Shown in pieces: positions 1-7,309 of a DNA stretch of 33,118 bases (positions are counted from its first letter, which is position 1; each line of letters starts with the position of its first letter). Source of the DNA: Bacteroidales bacterium (GTDB taxonomy: Bacteria; Bacteroidota; Bacteroidia; Bacteroidales; UBA12170). The notes under the pieces are model-generated. The model saw only the letters and a program-made list of their open reading frames with translations, searched no databases and had not been told where the DNA came from. The translations under genes were made by a program, and so were the position numbers. The stretch is taken from contig JAFGAK010000089.1 in assembly GCA_016933745.1 (NCBI GenBank), positions 1 through 33,118 on the forward strand, given 5' to 3'.

Positions 1-1473
1 CTTTTTATCGCCGTCAGTTTTCTTGAAATCTTCTCTAGGCGTCCATTTCTTTTTATCGCCGTCAGTTTTCTTGAAATCTTCTCTAGGAACCCACTTTTTA
101 TCGTCTTTAAAACTTCTTCTAGGAGCCTTGGAATCTGTACGTTCGTATTTTTTTTCTTTTGAAGTTTCTTCTGATTCTTTAAAGGATTTTTTGCCTTTAT
201 TTTCTATTTCCCATTCTGTTTTTGTTCTTCCTTTGAACTTGGTTTGGTGACCATCTTTGTCCCAATCTTCTTTTTTACGGTAAGCAGGTTCTGTCGATTT
301 CTTATCGCCGTATTTATCTTTTATTTCGATGTTTTTTGCTTTTTTGCTTCCTTCATAAATATCAAAACGCTCGTATCTGCATTCCAAAGCGCCATTGTAA
401 AGTTCGAGTTTACGCGAAGCAGCAAGTCCAATTTGTTTCAAAGCAATGATATCGGAGCTAATAATCCAAGCAGAATAACCTTCGTATTTTTGCTTCAATG
501 TATCACCCATTTCTCGATATAGATCAACGATATCGCGTGTTTTAATGCGCTCTCCGTATGGTGGATTACAAATCATCATGCCTGGACCTTCGGGTGGATT
601 AAAATCATGCATGTCCATTTGGTAGAGTTTGATATCGTGTTGTAAATGAGCAGCTCGAATATTTTTTTCCGCAACAGCAATCATCCCTGCAGAAAGATCG
701 GTTCCAATAAGGTCGCTTTCAAAATCCACTTGTAAATCCAAACTGCTCCGCTTTACTTCTTCCCAAATTTCTTTATCAAAATCTTTCCAGGTTAAGAAAC
801 CAAAATAATCTCTGAAATTTGCCGGAGGAATATTCATAGCAATCATTGCTGCTTCGATAAGAAGCGTTCCTGAACCGCACATTGGATCGACAAAAGGACT
901 TTTCTTATCCCAGCCACTGAGTAAAATCATACCAGCAGCAAGTGCTTCGTTTAACGGAGCCATACCGGCTGTTTTTCGATAACCTCTTTTATGCAAAGAA
1001 ATACTCGAGCTGTCGAGCGAAACTGTACAAAGATCGTTTTGAATAAAAATACTAACTCTAAGTGTTGGTCGATCTGTATCTACATCAGGTCTTTTACCGA
1101 ATTTAAAAACGAATTGATCTGCAATGGCATCTTTAGTTTTTAGTGCAGCGTATTGCGAATGGTTGATTTTGGAGTTACTTAAGGTTGAATCCACAGCAAA
1201 AGTGCCATCCAAATCCATGTACAACGACCAATCGATGGATCGAATTCCTTTGTACAACTCGTTGTCGTCTGCAGCAGGAAACTCCGCAATTGGTTTTAAA
1301 ATCCGTAAAGTGGTTCGACACCAATAATTAGCTGTGTATAAATCTTTTAAATCACCGGTAAAAGAAACGGCTCGGTTTAAAATGGTAATATCGCTGAGGT
1401 TTAAATCGCGAAGTTCTTGAGCTAAAACTTCTTCTAATCCGGCAAAGGTTTTAGCAACGTATAAATCTTTCAA
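1..1473 (-). CDS. THUMP-domain class I SAM-dependent RNA methyltransferase (RlmL-like), 3' end missing
   Basis: Runs off the window start, so it is absent from the ORF track; about 491 codons are visible. The protein begins KDLYVAKTFAGLEEVLAQEL, typical of the N-terminal ferredoxin-like/THUMP part of RlmL-type 23S rRNA guanine-N2 methyltransferases. The SAM-binding motif DPMCGSGT starts near residue 196 and the catalytic NPPYGER near residue 303. After the catalytic domain comes a long Lys/Glu/Arg-rich tail with 16-residue repeats, unlike the compact family members. The open frame upstream, back to an in-frame TAA, holds no ATG; I place the start at a TTG (1473-1471), which gives an N-terminus of the usual length. 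An ATG at 1484 is out of frame and meets a stop after four codons. Exact target nucleotide is unknown; methyltransferase family is clear. Confidence 0.85.
   Translation of the reverse strand, partial: MKDLYVAKTFAGLEEVLAQELRDLNLSDITILNRAVSFTGDLKDLYTANYWCRTTLRILKPIAEFPAADDNELYKGIRSIDWSLYMDLDGTFAVDSTLSNSKINHSQYAALKTKDAIADQFVFKFGKRPDVDTDRPTLRVSIFIQNDLCTVSLDSSSISLHKRGYRKTAGMAPLNEALAAGMILLSGWDKKSPFVDPMCGSGTLLIEAAMIAMNIPPANFRDYFGFLTWKDFDKEIWEEVKRSSLDLQVDFESDLIGTDLSAGMIAVAEKNIRAAHLQHDIKLYQMDMHDFNPPEGPGMMICNPPYGERIKTRDIVDLYREMGDTLKQKYEGYSAWIISSDIIALKQIGLAASRKLELYNGALECRYERFDIYEGSKKAKNIEIKDKYGDKKSTEPAYRKKEDWDKDGHQTKFKGRTKTEWEIENKGKKSFKESEETSKEKKYERTDSKAPRRSFKDDKKWVPREDFKKTDGDKKKWTPREDFKKTDGDKK
2..127 (-). 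repeat. 48-bp in-frame tandem repeat encoding the methyltransferase tail
   Basis: Copies start at 2, 50 and 95. The first two are nearly identical over about 40 bases (tttttatcgccgtcagtttt...). The third is shortened and diverged. The unit is 16 codons and encodes KKTDGDKK followed by W(T/V)PREDF on the minus strand. It lies inside the coding frame and may continue beyond the window. Confidence 0.85.
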
Positions 1474-1495
1474 ATTCCAATCATTTTGGTTTCTG

Positions 1496-1503
1496 CAAAG
1501 ATA
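1496..1503 (-). promoter_or_regulatory. Possible -7 promoter box for the RNA methyltransferase gene
   Basis: Minus strand TATCTTTG matches the Bacteroidota -7 consensus TAnnTTTG exactly and sits 22 bases before the proposed TTG start. No TTG is found at the expected 19-21 base distance upstream, so support is only partial. Confidence 0.35.
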
Positions 1504-1528
1504 GGCTTTTATCGTTGTTTATTTTCGA

Positions 1529-2464
1529 TTAAAACTTTTTTTGATAGATGTGACAATAGGGCGAGCCACCTTTGTTCTCATAGTAATTTTGGTGGTAGTC
1601 TTCGGCTTTCCAAAATGTATCGGCTTTGCTTAATTGAGTAGCAACTTTGTACCCTTTATTTTTTAAGATTTGAATCAATTTTTCTGCCGTTTCTTTTTGC
1701 TCTTCATTTGTATAAAATATTTCAGATCGATATTGGGTTCCAATATCAGGCCCTTGTCGGTTTAATTCACTTTGATCATGCGTTTCAAAGAATAAAATCG
1801 CCAAGTCTTCGTAACTGATTAATTTGGGGTCAAAAACAACTTTGGTCGTTTCGGCGTGACCGGTTTGTCCCGTACAAACTTGCTGATAGCTTGGCTTATC
1901 GCGATGCCCGCCCATATAGCCCACTTCTGTTGAAATTACACCTTGTTTCTTTTGAAAATGATATTGTGTTCCCCAAAAACATCCACTGGCAAAATAAGCT
2001 GTATGCAATTTTTTTTCAGATGGTAAAGTGATTGGAACAAAATTGAGCGAAATTGAATTTACGCAATGCCGAATATTTTTATCCGTAAAATGTTCTCCTT
2101 CAAAAACATGTCCTAAATGAGCCCCGCAATTGGCACAAACAATTTCTGTCCTTCTTCCATCAGCATCCAAATTTCGCTGAATTGCGCCTGGAATTTCATC
2201 GTCAAAACTTGGCCAACCGCAATGTGCATCAAATTTATCTTCCGATTTGTACAAGGGAGCACCACATCTTTTGCACGTGTAGTTTCCTTCTTCAGAATGC
2301 TCGTAAAAGGTTCCTGTAAAAGGCCTTTCAGTCCCTTTGTAAACAATTACGCGCTCTTCTTCTGCAGTTAATCGCTTATACGCAGGGTTATTTTGACTTT
2401 GAACTCCCATAATTATAAATAGAAATAAATAAGTTAAAAGATAAAGTGGATATTTCATATGCAA
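1529..2464 (-). CDS. msrAB: Exported bifunctional peptide-methionine sulfoxide reductase MsrB-MsrA
   Basis: Repairs oxidised methionine: the MsrB half reduces the R-sulfoxide and the MsrA half the S-sulfoxide. A hydrophobic segment (residues 5-22, ending VQSQ) is a Sec signal peptide, so it acts in the periplasm. MsrB comes first (about 30-145) with two zinc CxxC pairs (CKRC at 64, CANC at 110) and the catalytic Cys in RHCVNS at 134. MsrA follows (about 153-311) with GCFWG, catalytic Cys162, and GYMGGH. All key residues are present. A second ATG two codons in (2458) could be the real start. It is divergent from the SPFH gene and monocistronic as far as can be seen. Confidence 0.95.
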   Translation of the reverse strand: MHMKYPLYLLTYLFLFIIMGVQSQNNPAYKRLTAEEERVIVYKGTERPFTGTFYEHSEEGNYTCKRCGAPLYKSEDKFDAHCGWPSFDDEIPGAIQRNLDADGRRTEIVCANCGAHLGHVFEGEHFTDKNIRHCVNSISLNFVPITLPSEKKLHTAYFASGCFWGTQYHFQKKQGVISTEVGYMGGHRDKPSYQQVCTGQTGHAETTKVVFDPKLISYEDLAILFFETHDQSELNRQGPDIGTQYRSEIFYTNEEQKETAEKLIQILKNKGYKVATQLSKADTFWKAEDYHQNYYENKGGSPYCHIYQKKF

Positions 2465-2602
2465 ATAAAATCAAATTGCGGCTTAGCTCAATCGCATAAA
2501 AATTAAAAAGCTGTTAAAAAAAATAAAAACTTGATATCGATTCAGATTTATTGTAATATTGTGATATCAAAATAATATCATATTAATTTAATATATTTAA
2601 TC

Positions 2603-3457
2603 ATGAAAGAAGAAAAAGCATTTATACCTTCATATGGATATTGGATGGTAATGGTTGTTTTAGCGTTGATTTTAGTTCCAATACTTTTGGTTGTTGCCAC
2701 GCACAATCCCATGTTTGTGATATTGATTGCTCTTGGTATTTTCTTGGCCTTGGGTTTTTTTATTGTCAATCCAAACGAGTCGATGGTGATGATTTTATTT
2801 GGTTCTTACAAAGGAACTGTTCGTGGAAACGGATTTTTTTGGGCAAATCCATTTTTCACTAAAAAGAAAATTTCTTTACGTGCCCGAAATATCGATATGT
2901 CAGCTATCAAAGTAAACGATCATGTTGGAAATCCGATTATGATTGGGATTGTTTTGGTATGGAGAGTACACAATACTTTTAAAGCAGCTTTTGATGTGGA
3001 TGATTTTGTGCATTTTGTTGAAATTCAATCCGATGCAGCTATTCGGCAGTTGGCAGGAGATTATCCTTATGATAATTTTGATGATGCCGGAGCGGATATT
3101 ACTTTACGATCAGGTGGAGAAATTGTCAATCATAAATTAGAAGAAGCTTTAATTGAGCGTTTAGAGATTGCAGGAATTGAGGTGATGGAAGCTCGGATTT
3201 CACATTTGGCTTATGCTCAAGAAATTGCACAAGCTATGTTAAAACGTCAACAAGCTACCGCGATTGTTGCTGCTCGTTTTAAGATTGTTGAAGGAGCTGT
3301 AAGTATGGTAAAAATGGCTTTGGATCAATTAAAATCGGAAGATATCATTGATATGGATGAAGAAAAGAAAGCCGCAATGGTTAGTAATTTGTTGGTTGTT
3401 TTGTGCAGCGATAAAGATGCTTCACCAATCGTAAACACAGGAACACTCAACCATTGA
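2603..3457 (+). CDS. SPFH (band 7/stomatin-prohibitin) domain membrane protein
   Basis: Two adjacent hydrophobic segments (about residues 12-32 and 36-54) anchor the N-terminus. They are followed by an SPFH domain beginning VNPNESMVMILFGSYKGTV, then a helical region rich in Ala, Glu and Arg (ARISHLAYAQEIAQAMLKRQQA) typical of the oligomerising segment. SPFH proteins form large membrane-associated rings and organise membrane microdomains or protease complexes; the specific role here is unknown. At 284 residues it lacks the long coiled-coil of flotillins. The next gene, 26 bases downstream, is a ribbon-helix-helix protein, a pairing I recall from other Bacteroidota. Promoter not clear: TAATATTG at about 2555 is one base off consensus. 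Confidence 0.9.
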   Translation: MKEEKAFIPSYGYWMVMVVLALILVPILLVVATHNPMFVILIALGIFLALGFFIVNPNESMVMILFGSYKGTVRGNGFFWANPFFTKKKISLRARNIDMSAIKVNDHVGNPIMIGIVLVWRVHNTFKAAFDVDDFVHFVEIQSDAAIRQLAGDYPYDNFDDAGADITLRSGGEIVNHKLEEALIERLEIAGIEVMEARISHLAYAQEIAQAMLKRQQATAIVAARFKIVEGAVSMVKMALDQLKSEDIIDMDEEKKAAMVSNLLVVLCSDKDASPIVNTGTLNH

Positions 3458-3483
3458 TAAATTAAAAGCTTAGGAAAATTAAT

Positions 3484-3654
3484 ATGTCTAACGAAAAAGC
3501 CATAGAAAAGAAAAAAGCTTTTGCATTGCGACTTCAGTCTAAAACCATGGCCGCCTTGGAGAAATGGGCCGAAGATGAATTTAGAAGTGTGAATGGCCAG
3601 ATCGAATGGATATTGACCGAAGCATTAAAAAAGGAAGGACGCAATCCCAAATAA
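3484..3654 (+). CDS. Small Arc-like ribbon-helix-helix DNA-binding protein
   Basis: 56 codons, too short for the ORF track. Begins MSNEKAIEKKKAFALRLQSK and continues TMAALEKWAEDEFRSVNGQIEWIL. The pattern of a short beta strand (KAFALRLQ), a helix (TMAALEKWAEDEF), a turn with Asn-Gly and a second helix (QIEWILTEALKK) is that of Arc/MetJ repressors. It follows the SPFH gene closely and ends inside a terminator, so the two form one transcription unit. No toxin partner is seen; the neighbour is a membrane protein. It may regulate its own operon, which is inference. Confidence 0.88.
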   Translation: MSNEKAIEKKKAFALRLQSKTMAALEKWAEDEFRSVNGQIEWILTEALKKEGRNPK

Positions 3655-3693
3655 AAAAAGAAGCCGTTTAGATTTCGAAACGGCTTCTTTTTT
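3654..3693. terminator. Bidirectional rho-independent terminator
   Basis: A 16-bp perfect stem (AAAAAAGAAGCCGTTT / AAACGGCTTCTTTTTT) with an 8-base loop. The T-run on the plus strand ends the SPFH/ribbon-helix-helix unit and the A-run gives a T-run on the minus strand for the converging protease gene. The stem starts at the last base of the upstream stop codon. Confidence 0.93.
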
Positions 3694-3710
3694 GTTACAA
3701 ACGAATGCTA

Positions 3711-5414
3711 TTATTGTATACTGAATTTCGTTACTTGTCGCTTGTGATCGCCTTTGATTTCGATAAAATAAACTCCTTTACTGAGTTGTTGCAAATTTAA
3801 ATTGTACTGGTAATTAACCTGAATATTTTCTTGAAAAACATTTTGTCCGAGCATATTGCTAACACTGATATCGAAATTTTCGCCTGCCGCATTTTCTGTA
3901 AATCGTAAGAAGAATTGACCATCAGAAGGGTTTGGAAAAAGTGTGAATAAATTATCTTGAATGCTTGTTGGAGTTTCGATTCCAACTGGATTGCCAGACA
4001 GTGTTATTGCTCCGGTATTATCAGGATCTAGCCAAGGTTTAAGTTGTGTATTTGTAGTAGTTCCATTTTTATCCCAATGAAAATTAAATTTTCCGTAATA
4101 ATCGGGTTGTGTTAAGGCGGAGCACGAAGCCCATCCTCCAGTTAAAGTTCCAATTAAAAAGCCATCTTGTGAATAAATAGGCGATCCTGAAGAGCCTCCT
4201 TCTGTAACGCCATGTCCGCTAACTGTTGCCGCCCAAGTTACTTCCCACGATCCGCCAGCAGCACCAATCAATCCGCCACTCATGTAAGTTGCTGAAGATA
4301 AAGGAGTAGTGTAGGTAGATATTTTTTTAATATCGCCTTGCGGATGATGGATCGTTACACCATTTGTACTTCCATTACCAGATCTGTCCCAACCCATAAA
4401 ATAGGCATTGTATTCTACCGGTATGTTTTGATTCAAAAGAACCAAATAAAAGTCGGAGCCTAGAATTCCTGCATTTGAACTTGCTGCAATTTTAGAGCAG
4501 CCGGTCATCGTTCTTGGAATTGGTTCCACAGTTGGAGTTGTACAAGTAGCTGATTGGTAATTGAAATAAAAAATCCACTGACTTAAATCCGTTGTATTTG
4601 AATCGATCCCGCAATGGTCGGCAGTTAATATATAAGGTGTTCGATTTCTTCTTACATTATTTATAACACTTCCTGTACACCAATAGGAAGAGCTTCCTTC
4701 TTTGATTAAAAGGCGTACTACAGAGTTAGTTTGTTTCTCATAGTCGGCTCCTTCCGGGCATTTTACATTTACTTCGCAAGCTCCAGAACCTCTAAATCCA
4801 TAAGCGTTTTTTAAGTCGCTTATTCCTCGATATGCATGTAAAACCTCAGAAACGGTAAAGCGACCAATACCTGCGACATGTGCTGGCTCGTTATATTCGA
4901 TAATTAAACGATCGCCAAAAATAAGTTCCGTTGCGAACAAACCATTTTCCGGATTGTTTGCATCCGTAAAAGAGCCAATCAATTGTTCTTTATCGGGGTT
5001 GTAGATAAAAAGCTTTGCACCTCTAGGTAAATGAAAATCAGAAAAATACAAGCCAATGGCAAGTGCATTTGGCGAACTTATTTCTGCTTTCCAAATGAGA
5101 TTTCCATCTTGATCCTTTGTTCTTTGTCCGAAATCAAGATCAGATAATTTTGCTTCCAGTGGTAATATTTTCCCAAATTCGTAGGCCGTACACAGTTTTC
5201 CAACAGGCTCATTTTTAGTTAAAGAAAATGGAATTTTTGGTGAATAAACAGGGAGGTCGTTGCCTTGAATTTCACGATCAAAAGAGGCCGGAGTACCTCC
5301 ACTACTAATTTGTGCGTGGGTAGATAAGGCTAAAATTAAAAAGATAAAGACCAAGGATTGACCAAAAATAATTTTCGAAAATCGTTTGATTGTTTGGAAT
5401 GAGTTCTTTTTCAT
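3711..5414 (-). CDS. T9SS-secreted trypsin-like serine protease (lysyl endopeptidase-like)
   Basis: 567 residues. Signal peptide to about residue 35 (hydrophobic LVFIFLILALSTHAQ). A pro-region follows to about 215, then an S1-type peptidase domain with His267 (ILTADHCG), Asp321 (SDFYLVLL) and Ser409 (GGSSGSP). This resembles Achromobacter protease I-type lysyl endopeptidases. The last ~75 residues (LFPNPSDGQFF ... GVYFIEIKG) are a type A sorting domain recognised by type IX secretion, so the protein is exported across the outer membrane and released or attached at the surface. Cysteine pairs in the catalytic domain fit disulfides. Lys specificity is inferred from family resemblance only. Confidence 0.92.
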   Translation of the reverse strand: MKKNSFQTIKRFSKIIFGQSLVFIFLILALSTHAQISSGGTPASFDREIQGNDLPVYSPKIPFSLTKNEPVGKLCTAYEFGKILPLEAKLSDLDFGQRTKDQDGNLIWKAEISSPNALAIGLYFSDFHLPRGAKLFIYNPDKEQLIGSFTDANNPENGLFATELIFGDRLIIEYNEPAHVAGIGRFTVSEVLHAYRGISDLKNAYGFRGSGACEVNVKCPEGADYEKQTNSVVRLLIKEGSSSYWCTGSVINNVRRNRTPYILTADHCGIDSNTTDLSQWIFYFNYQSATCTTPTVEPIPRTMTGCSKIAASSNAGILGSDFYLVLLNQNIPVEYNAYFMGWDRSGNGSTNGVTIHHPQGDIKKISTYTTPLSSATYMSGGLIGAAGGSWEVTWAATVSGHGVTEGGSSGSPIYSQDGFLIGTLTGGWASCSALTQPDYYGKFNFHWDKNGTTTNTQLKPWLDPDNTGAITLSGNPVGIETPTSIQDNLFTLFPNPSDGQFFLRFTENAAGENFDISVSNMLGQNVFQENIQVNYQYNLNLQQLSKGVYFIEIKGDHKRQVTKFSIQ

Positions 5415-5430
5415 AGTTAGGAAATTTAAG

Positions 5431-5438
5431 CAAATCTA
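5431..5438 (-). promoter_or_regulatory. Possible -7 box for the secreted protease
   Basis: Minus strand TAGATTTG fits TAnnTTTG and lies 17 bases before the protease ATG, in the 31-base gap after the lipoprotein gene. No clear -33 TTG is found, so the protease could also be read from upstream. Confidence 0.3.
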
Positions 5439-5445
5439 CTAAAAT

Positions 5446-6417
5446 CTATTTAAGTTTAATTTGATACAGTTCAGATTTTCCGTTGTCATTATCGCTCAAG
5501 GTATAAAATTCAGTTTCTGAGTTTGTTTTAGGTAGTAAACAAAGCGACTCCATCTTGGAAGTGACTAGTTCTGATTGGTTCATTATTGGCCAAAATGTCA
5601 ATTTCCCGGGAGTATGATTTTTTAACTTGATTTTTCCAATAAAACTTCCAAGTATTTCTCCATCTTGATACACATCAGGAGTGCTTTCTACGGAGAGTGT
5701 TATAAAAATAGCATCTTCCGATTTAGAATAATATGCTCCGGAAAATCCGCTTTGCGATTTGTTTATTAGAGGTAAGTCGTAAACGTACGATGTAAAAGCC
5801 GGAAGAGAGGAATTATGGTTCGAAAGATAATCAAGAAACTCCTTTTTCTCTAATCGATACACACGATTATTTCCACAAATATTGCCTCGATGAAAGAAAT
5901 AAATATAAGCACCGTCATTAGCCAAGCCTTCAATATTGATGCTTTTCCCTATTGGAAAATCGCCATGAAGATAAAAATCGTGGTATAAATTATGCAGTGA
6001 TTTCTTGGTGATGATCTGCTCAGAATTAGTCGAAAATAGAACTGCTGTATCTCTTGTAAATTCAGTACTTCCTGAACCGATTATCAGAATGGTGTCATTG
6101 AAAATATCCAATGCTTCAAAATCGGGTTTAACTCCTTTTTCGTATGAAAGTTGTCCAAAATTTGGGATATTGGATATCTTATATTTATTTACAATAATTG
6201 CTTCATTATTCAGTCGAAAAAGAAAGGGAGAATCATCACCAACCACCCAATAGCTTCCTTTTGCATATCCGATTCCCGAACCGCCTGAAATGGAATCGAG
6301 ATTTTGTTGCTTAACAATTTGAATATCTTCATTTTGAATGCTTTCACAGCTCAAAAAAAGTAAACTGAAGAGAGCATTTAGAACAAAATAGCGCGTTAAT
6401 TTAAAAAGTGAATTCAT
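5446..6417 (-). CDS. Lipoprotein of DUF6929/phytase-like beta-propeller type
   Basis: 323 residues. The N-terminus ends in a lipobox (LLFLSC, Cys at about 24), so it is predicted to be an outer-membrane or periplasmic lipoprotein. The rest is made of short beta-rich stretches such as GSYWVVGDDSPFLFRLN, NIEGLANDGAYIYFFHRG and KMESLCLLPKTNSETEFYTLSDND. The E-G-L and D-D-S motifs resemble the esterase-like phytase and SdiA-regulated propellers annotated DUF6929 in Bacteroidota. No enzymatic activity can be assigned. It follows the aspartic protease gene by 10 bases and is probably cotranscribed with it. Confidence 0.6.
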   Translation of the reverse strand: MNSLFKLTRYFVLNALFSLLFLSCESIQNEDIQIVKQQNLDSISGGSGIGYAKGSYWVVGDDSPFLFRLNNEAIIVNKYKISNIPNFGQLSYEKGVKPDFEALDIFNDTILIIGSGSTEFTRDTAVLFSTNSEQIITKKSLHNLYHDFYLHGDFPIGKSINIEGLANDGAYIYFFHRGNICGNNRVYRLEKKEFLDYLSNHNSSLPAFTSYVYDLPLINKSQSGFSGAYYSKSEDAIFITLSVESTPDVYQDGEILGSFIGKIKLKNHTPGKLTFWPIMNQSELVTSKMESLCLLPKTNSETEFYTLSDNDNGKSELYQIKLK

Positions 6418-6427
6418 GGATATTCGT

Positions 6428-6874
6428 TTAGTTCATAAGCATTTTCTTGGGTATTTTTAAGCGTAGTTCTTTTTTTTGGTAATTGATTACTGCGTGATAC
6501 GTTTTCAAAATATCTCCTCCAATTACACCATCGATGGGCCTCAAACCAAAAATACTAAAAGATTGATTTATATGCTTCATATCAATGATTACGGTCTCGA
6601 AATTCCTTAATTTAAACGTTCCGATCTCAAATTGTTCCAAATTTAGAATCTGACTCTTCATTTCGTTGGTTCCCAATCCGGTAGATAGTTGTTCATTATC
6701 GCTTAATTCCGGATTTTCAACATATTGATGAATTATGTTTGCATCAAAAACACTTCTGGATGCTCCCGTGTCAATCAATAGATTGCAGTCGATATTATTT
6801 ATCTTGCCAGGAGTAATTAGATGGAAGCCATCCGACTCGATGGAAACAAATTCTAAAGGAATTATACAAAGCAT
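6428..6874 (-). CDS. Small retropepsin-like aspartic protease
   Basis: 148 residues, about the size of one retroviral-type protease subunit. It contains LLIDTGASRSVFD near residues 32-44, the catalytic Asp-Thr-Gly signature followed by Ala-Ser. A later hydrophobic-hydrophobic-Gly motif (DGVIGGDIL) supplies the second conserved loop. Single-domain members act as dimers. There is no signal peptide, so it is probably cytoplasmic unless translation starts upstream. Substrate unknown. First gene of the minus-strand set, divergent from the aromatic operon. Confidence 0.8.
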   Translation of the reverse strand: MLCIIPLEFVSIESDGFHLITPGKINNIDCNLLIDTGASRSVFDANIIHQYVENPELSDNEQLSTGLGTNEMKSQILNLEQFEIGTFKLRNFETVIIDMKHINQSFSIFGLRPIDGVIGGDILKTYHAVINYQKKELRLKIPKKMLMN

Positions 6875-7043
6875 GCTCTAAATTTAATTGAACTGCGAAT
6901 TTCTTAAAAAAAGCGCAATAATGAAAAATCTTATAATTTCTTGAGATAAATCTTGGAAAAAAGTCATTTGAATCGACAAATTCACGTTCAAATCAAACCA
7001 TTCAAGTTTTTTTTAGGCAAAATCGTGGAAACAAAAAAAAATA

Positions 7044-7074
7044 TTTGGTAAATCTAAAGATTGTTCTACATTTG
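7044..7074 (+). promoter_or_regulatory. Promoter of the aromatic amino acid operon
   Basis: TTTG at 7044-7047 and TACATTTG at 7067-7074 are separated by 19 bases, an exact match to the Bacteroidota pattern TTG-N19-TAnnTTTG. The expected transcription start is around 7078-7081, only a few bases before the ATG of the first leader peptide. Confidence 0.8.
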
Positions 7075-7081
7075 CAAGCGA

Positions 7082-7135
7082 ATGATGACAATTTATACAT
7101 ACAGCTATTTTTATTTTTGGTATTCGAAACCATAG
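7082..7135 (+). CDS. Aromatic leader peptide 1 (attenuator control peptide)
   Basis: A 17-codon frame, MMTIYTYSYFYFWYSKP, below the ORF track cutoff. Eight of 17 codons are aromatic (five Tyr, two Phe, one Trp), seven of them within residues 7-14. It sits directly behind the operon promoter and directly before an antiterminator strand and terminator 1, the classical arrangement of pheL/trpL-type leaders. The start may be 7082 or the adjacent ATG at 7085. With the predicted transcription start near 7080 the mRNA would have almost no 5' untranslated region. Its role is to have its translation speed sensed, not to act as a protein; that function is inferred from codon content and position. Confidence 0.88.
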   Translation: MMTIYTYSYFYFWYSKP

Positions 7136-7136
7136 A

Positions 7137-7178
7137 GGGATTGCTTGTATATAACGATAAAGTACATAAAAGAGTCCC
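7137..7178 (+). promoter_or_regulatory. Antiterminator 1
   Basis: GGGATT (7137-7142), two bases after the leader 1 stop codon, can pair with AGTCCC (7173-7178), the 5' arm of terminator 1 (five Watson-Crick pairs and one G-U). A second helix, TGTAT (7146-7150) with GTACA (7162-7166), can stack inside it. A ribosome at the stop codon would cover GGGATT and let the terminator form; a ribosome held at Tyr/Phe/Trp codons up to 7123 would leave it free. Confidence 0.7.
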
Positions 7179-7203
7179 GAAGTAATTTGGGACTCTTTTT
7201 TTT
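7168..7203 (+). terminator. Attenuator terminator 1
   Basis: Perfect stem AGAGTCCC (7171-7178) with GGGACTCT (7189-7196), extendable by AAA/TTT, a 10-base loop, and a T-run to 7203. It lies between leader peptides 1 and 2, with no gene ending upstream except the leader, so it acts as an attenuator rather than an end-of-gene terminator. Confidence 0.92.
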
Positions 7204-7214
7204 GAAATAATAGG

Positions 7215-7268
7215 ATGGCAAATAAATATTGGTTTTTTTATTGGACTTATTATTATCTGTTTTACTAG
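7215..7268 (+). CDS. Aromatic leader peptide 2 (attenuator control peptide)
   Basis: A second 17-codon frame, MANKYWFFYWTYYYLFY, starts 11 bases after the T-run of terminator 1. Eleven of 17 codons are aromatic (six Tyr, three Phe, two Trp). It is not a copy of leader 1 at sequence level but has the same length and composition. No promoter is seen between it and terminator 1, so it should be translated only from transcripts that passed the first attenuator. Its stop codon abuts its own antiterminator strand. The last two aromatic codons are so close to the stop that a ribosome paused there would still cover that strand; pauses at residues 5-14 are the effective ones. Confidence 0.88.
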   Translation: MANKYWFFYWTYYYLFY

Positions 7269-7309
7269 CAGAATGGATGCATATTGGTTAAACCCTTGCT
7301 GAAGTTCTG
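7269..7309 (+). promoter_or_regulatory. Antiterminator 2
   Basis: CAGAAT (7269-7274), immediately after the leader 2 stop codon, is complementary to GTTCTG (7304-7309), the 5' arm of terminator 2, with one G-U pair. The geometry is the same as in the first attenuator: stop codon, competing strand, then terminator. Confidence 0.65.

Noticed and set aside
2-127. CRISPR-like direct repeats
   Set aside because: There are no unique spacers; copies are adjacent, in frame and encode the methyltransferase tail.
23-1327. Plus-strand ORFs at 23-250, 244-522 and 1124-1327
   Set aside because: They are antisense shadows of the truncated RNA methyltransferase, which carries clear motifs.
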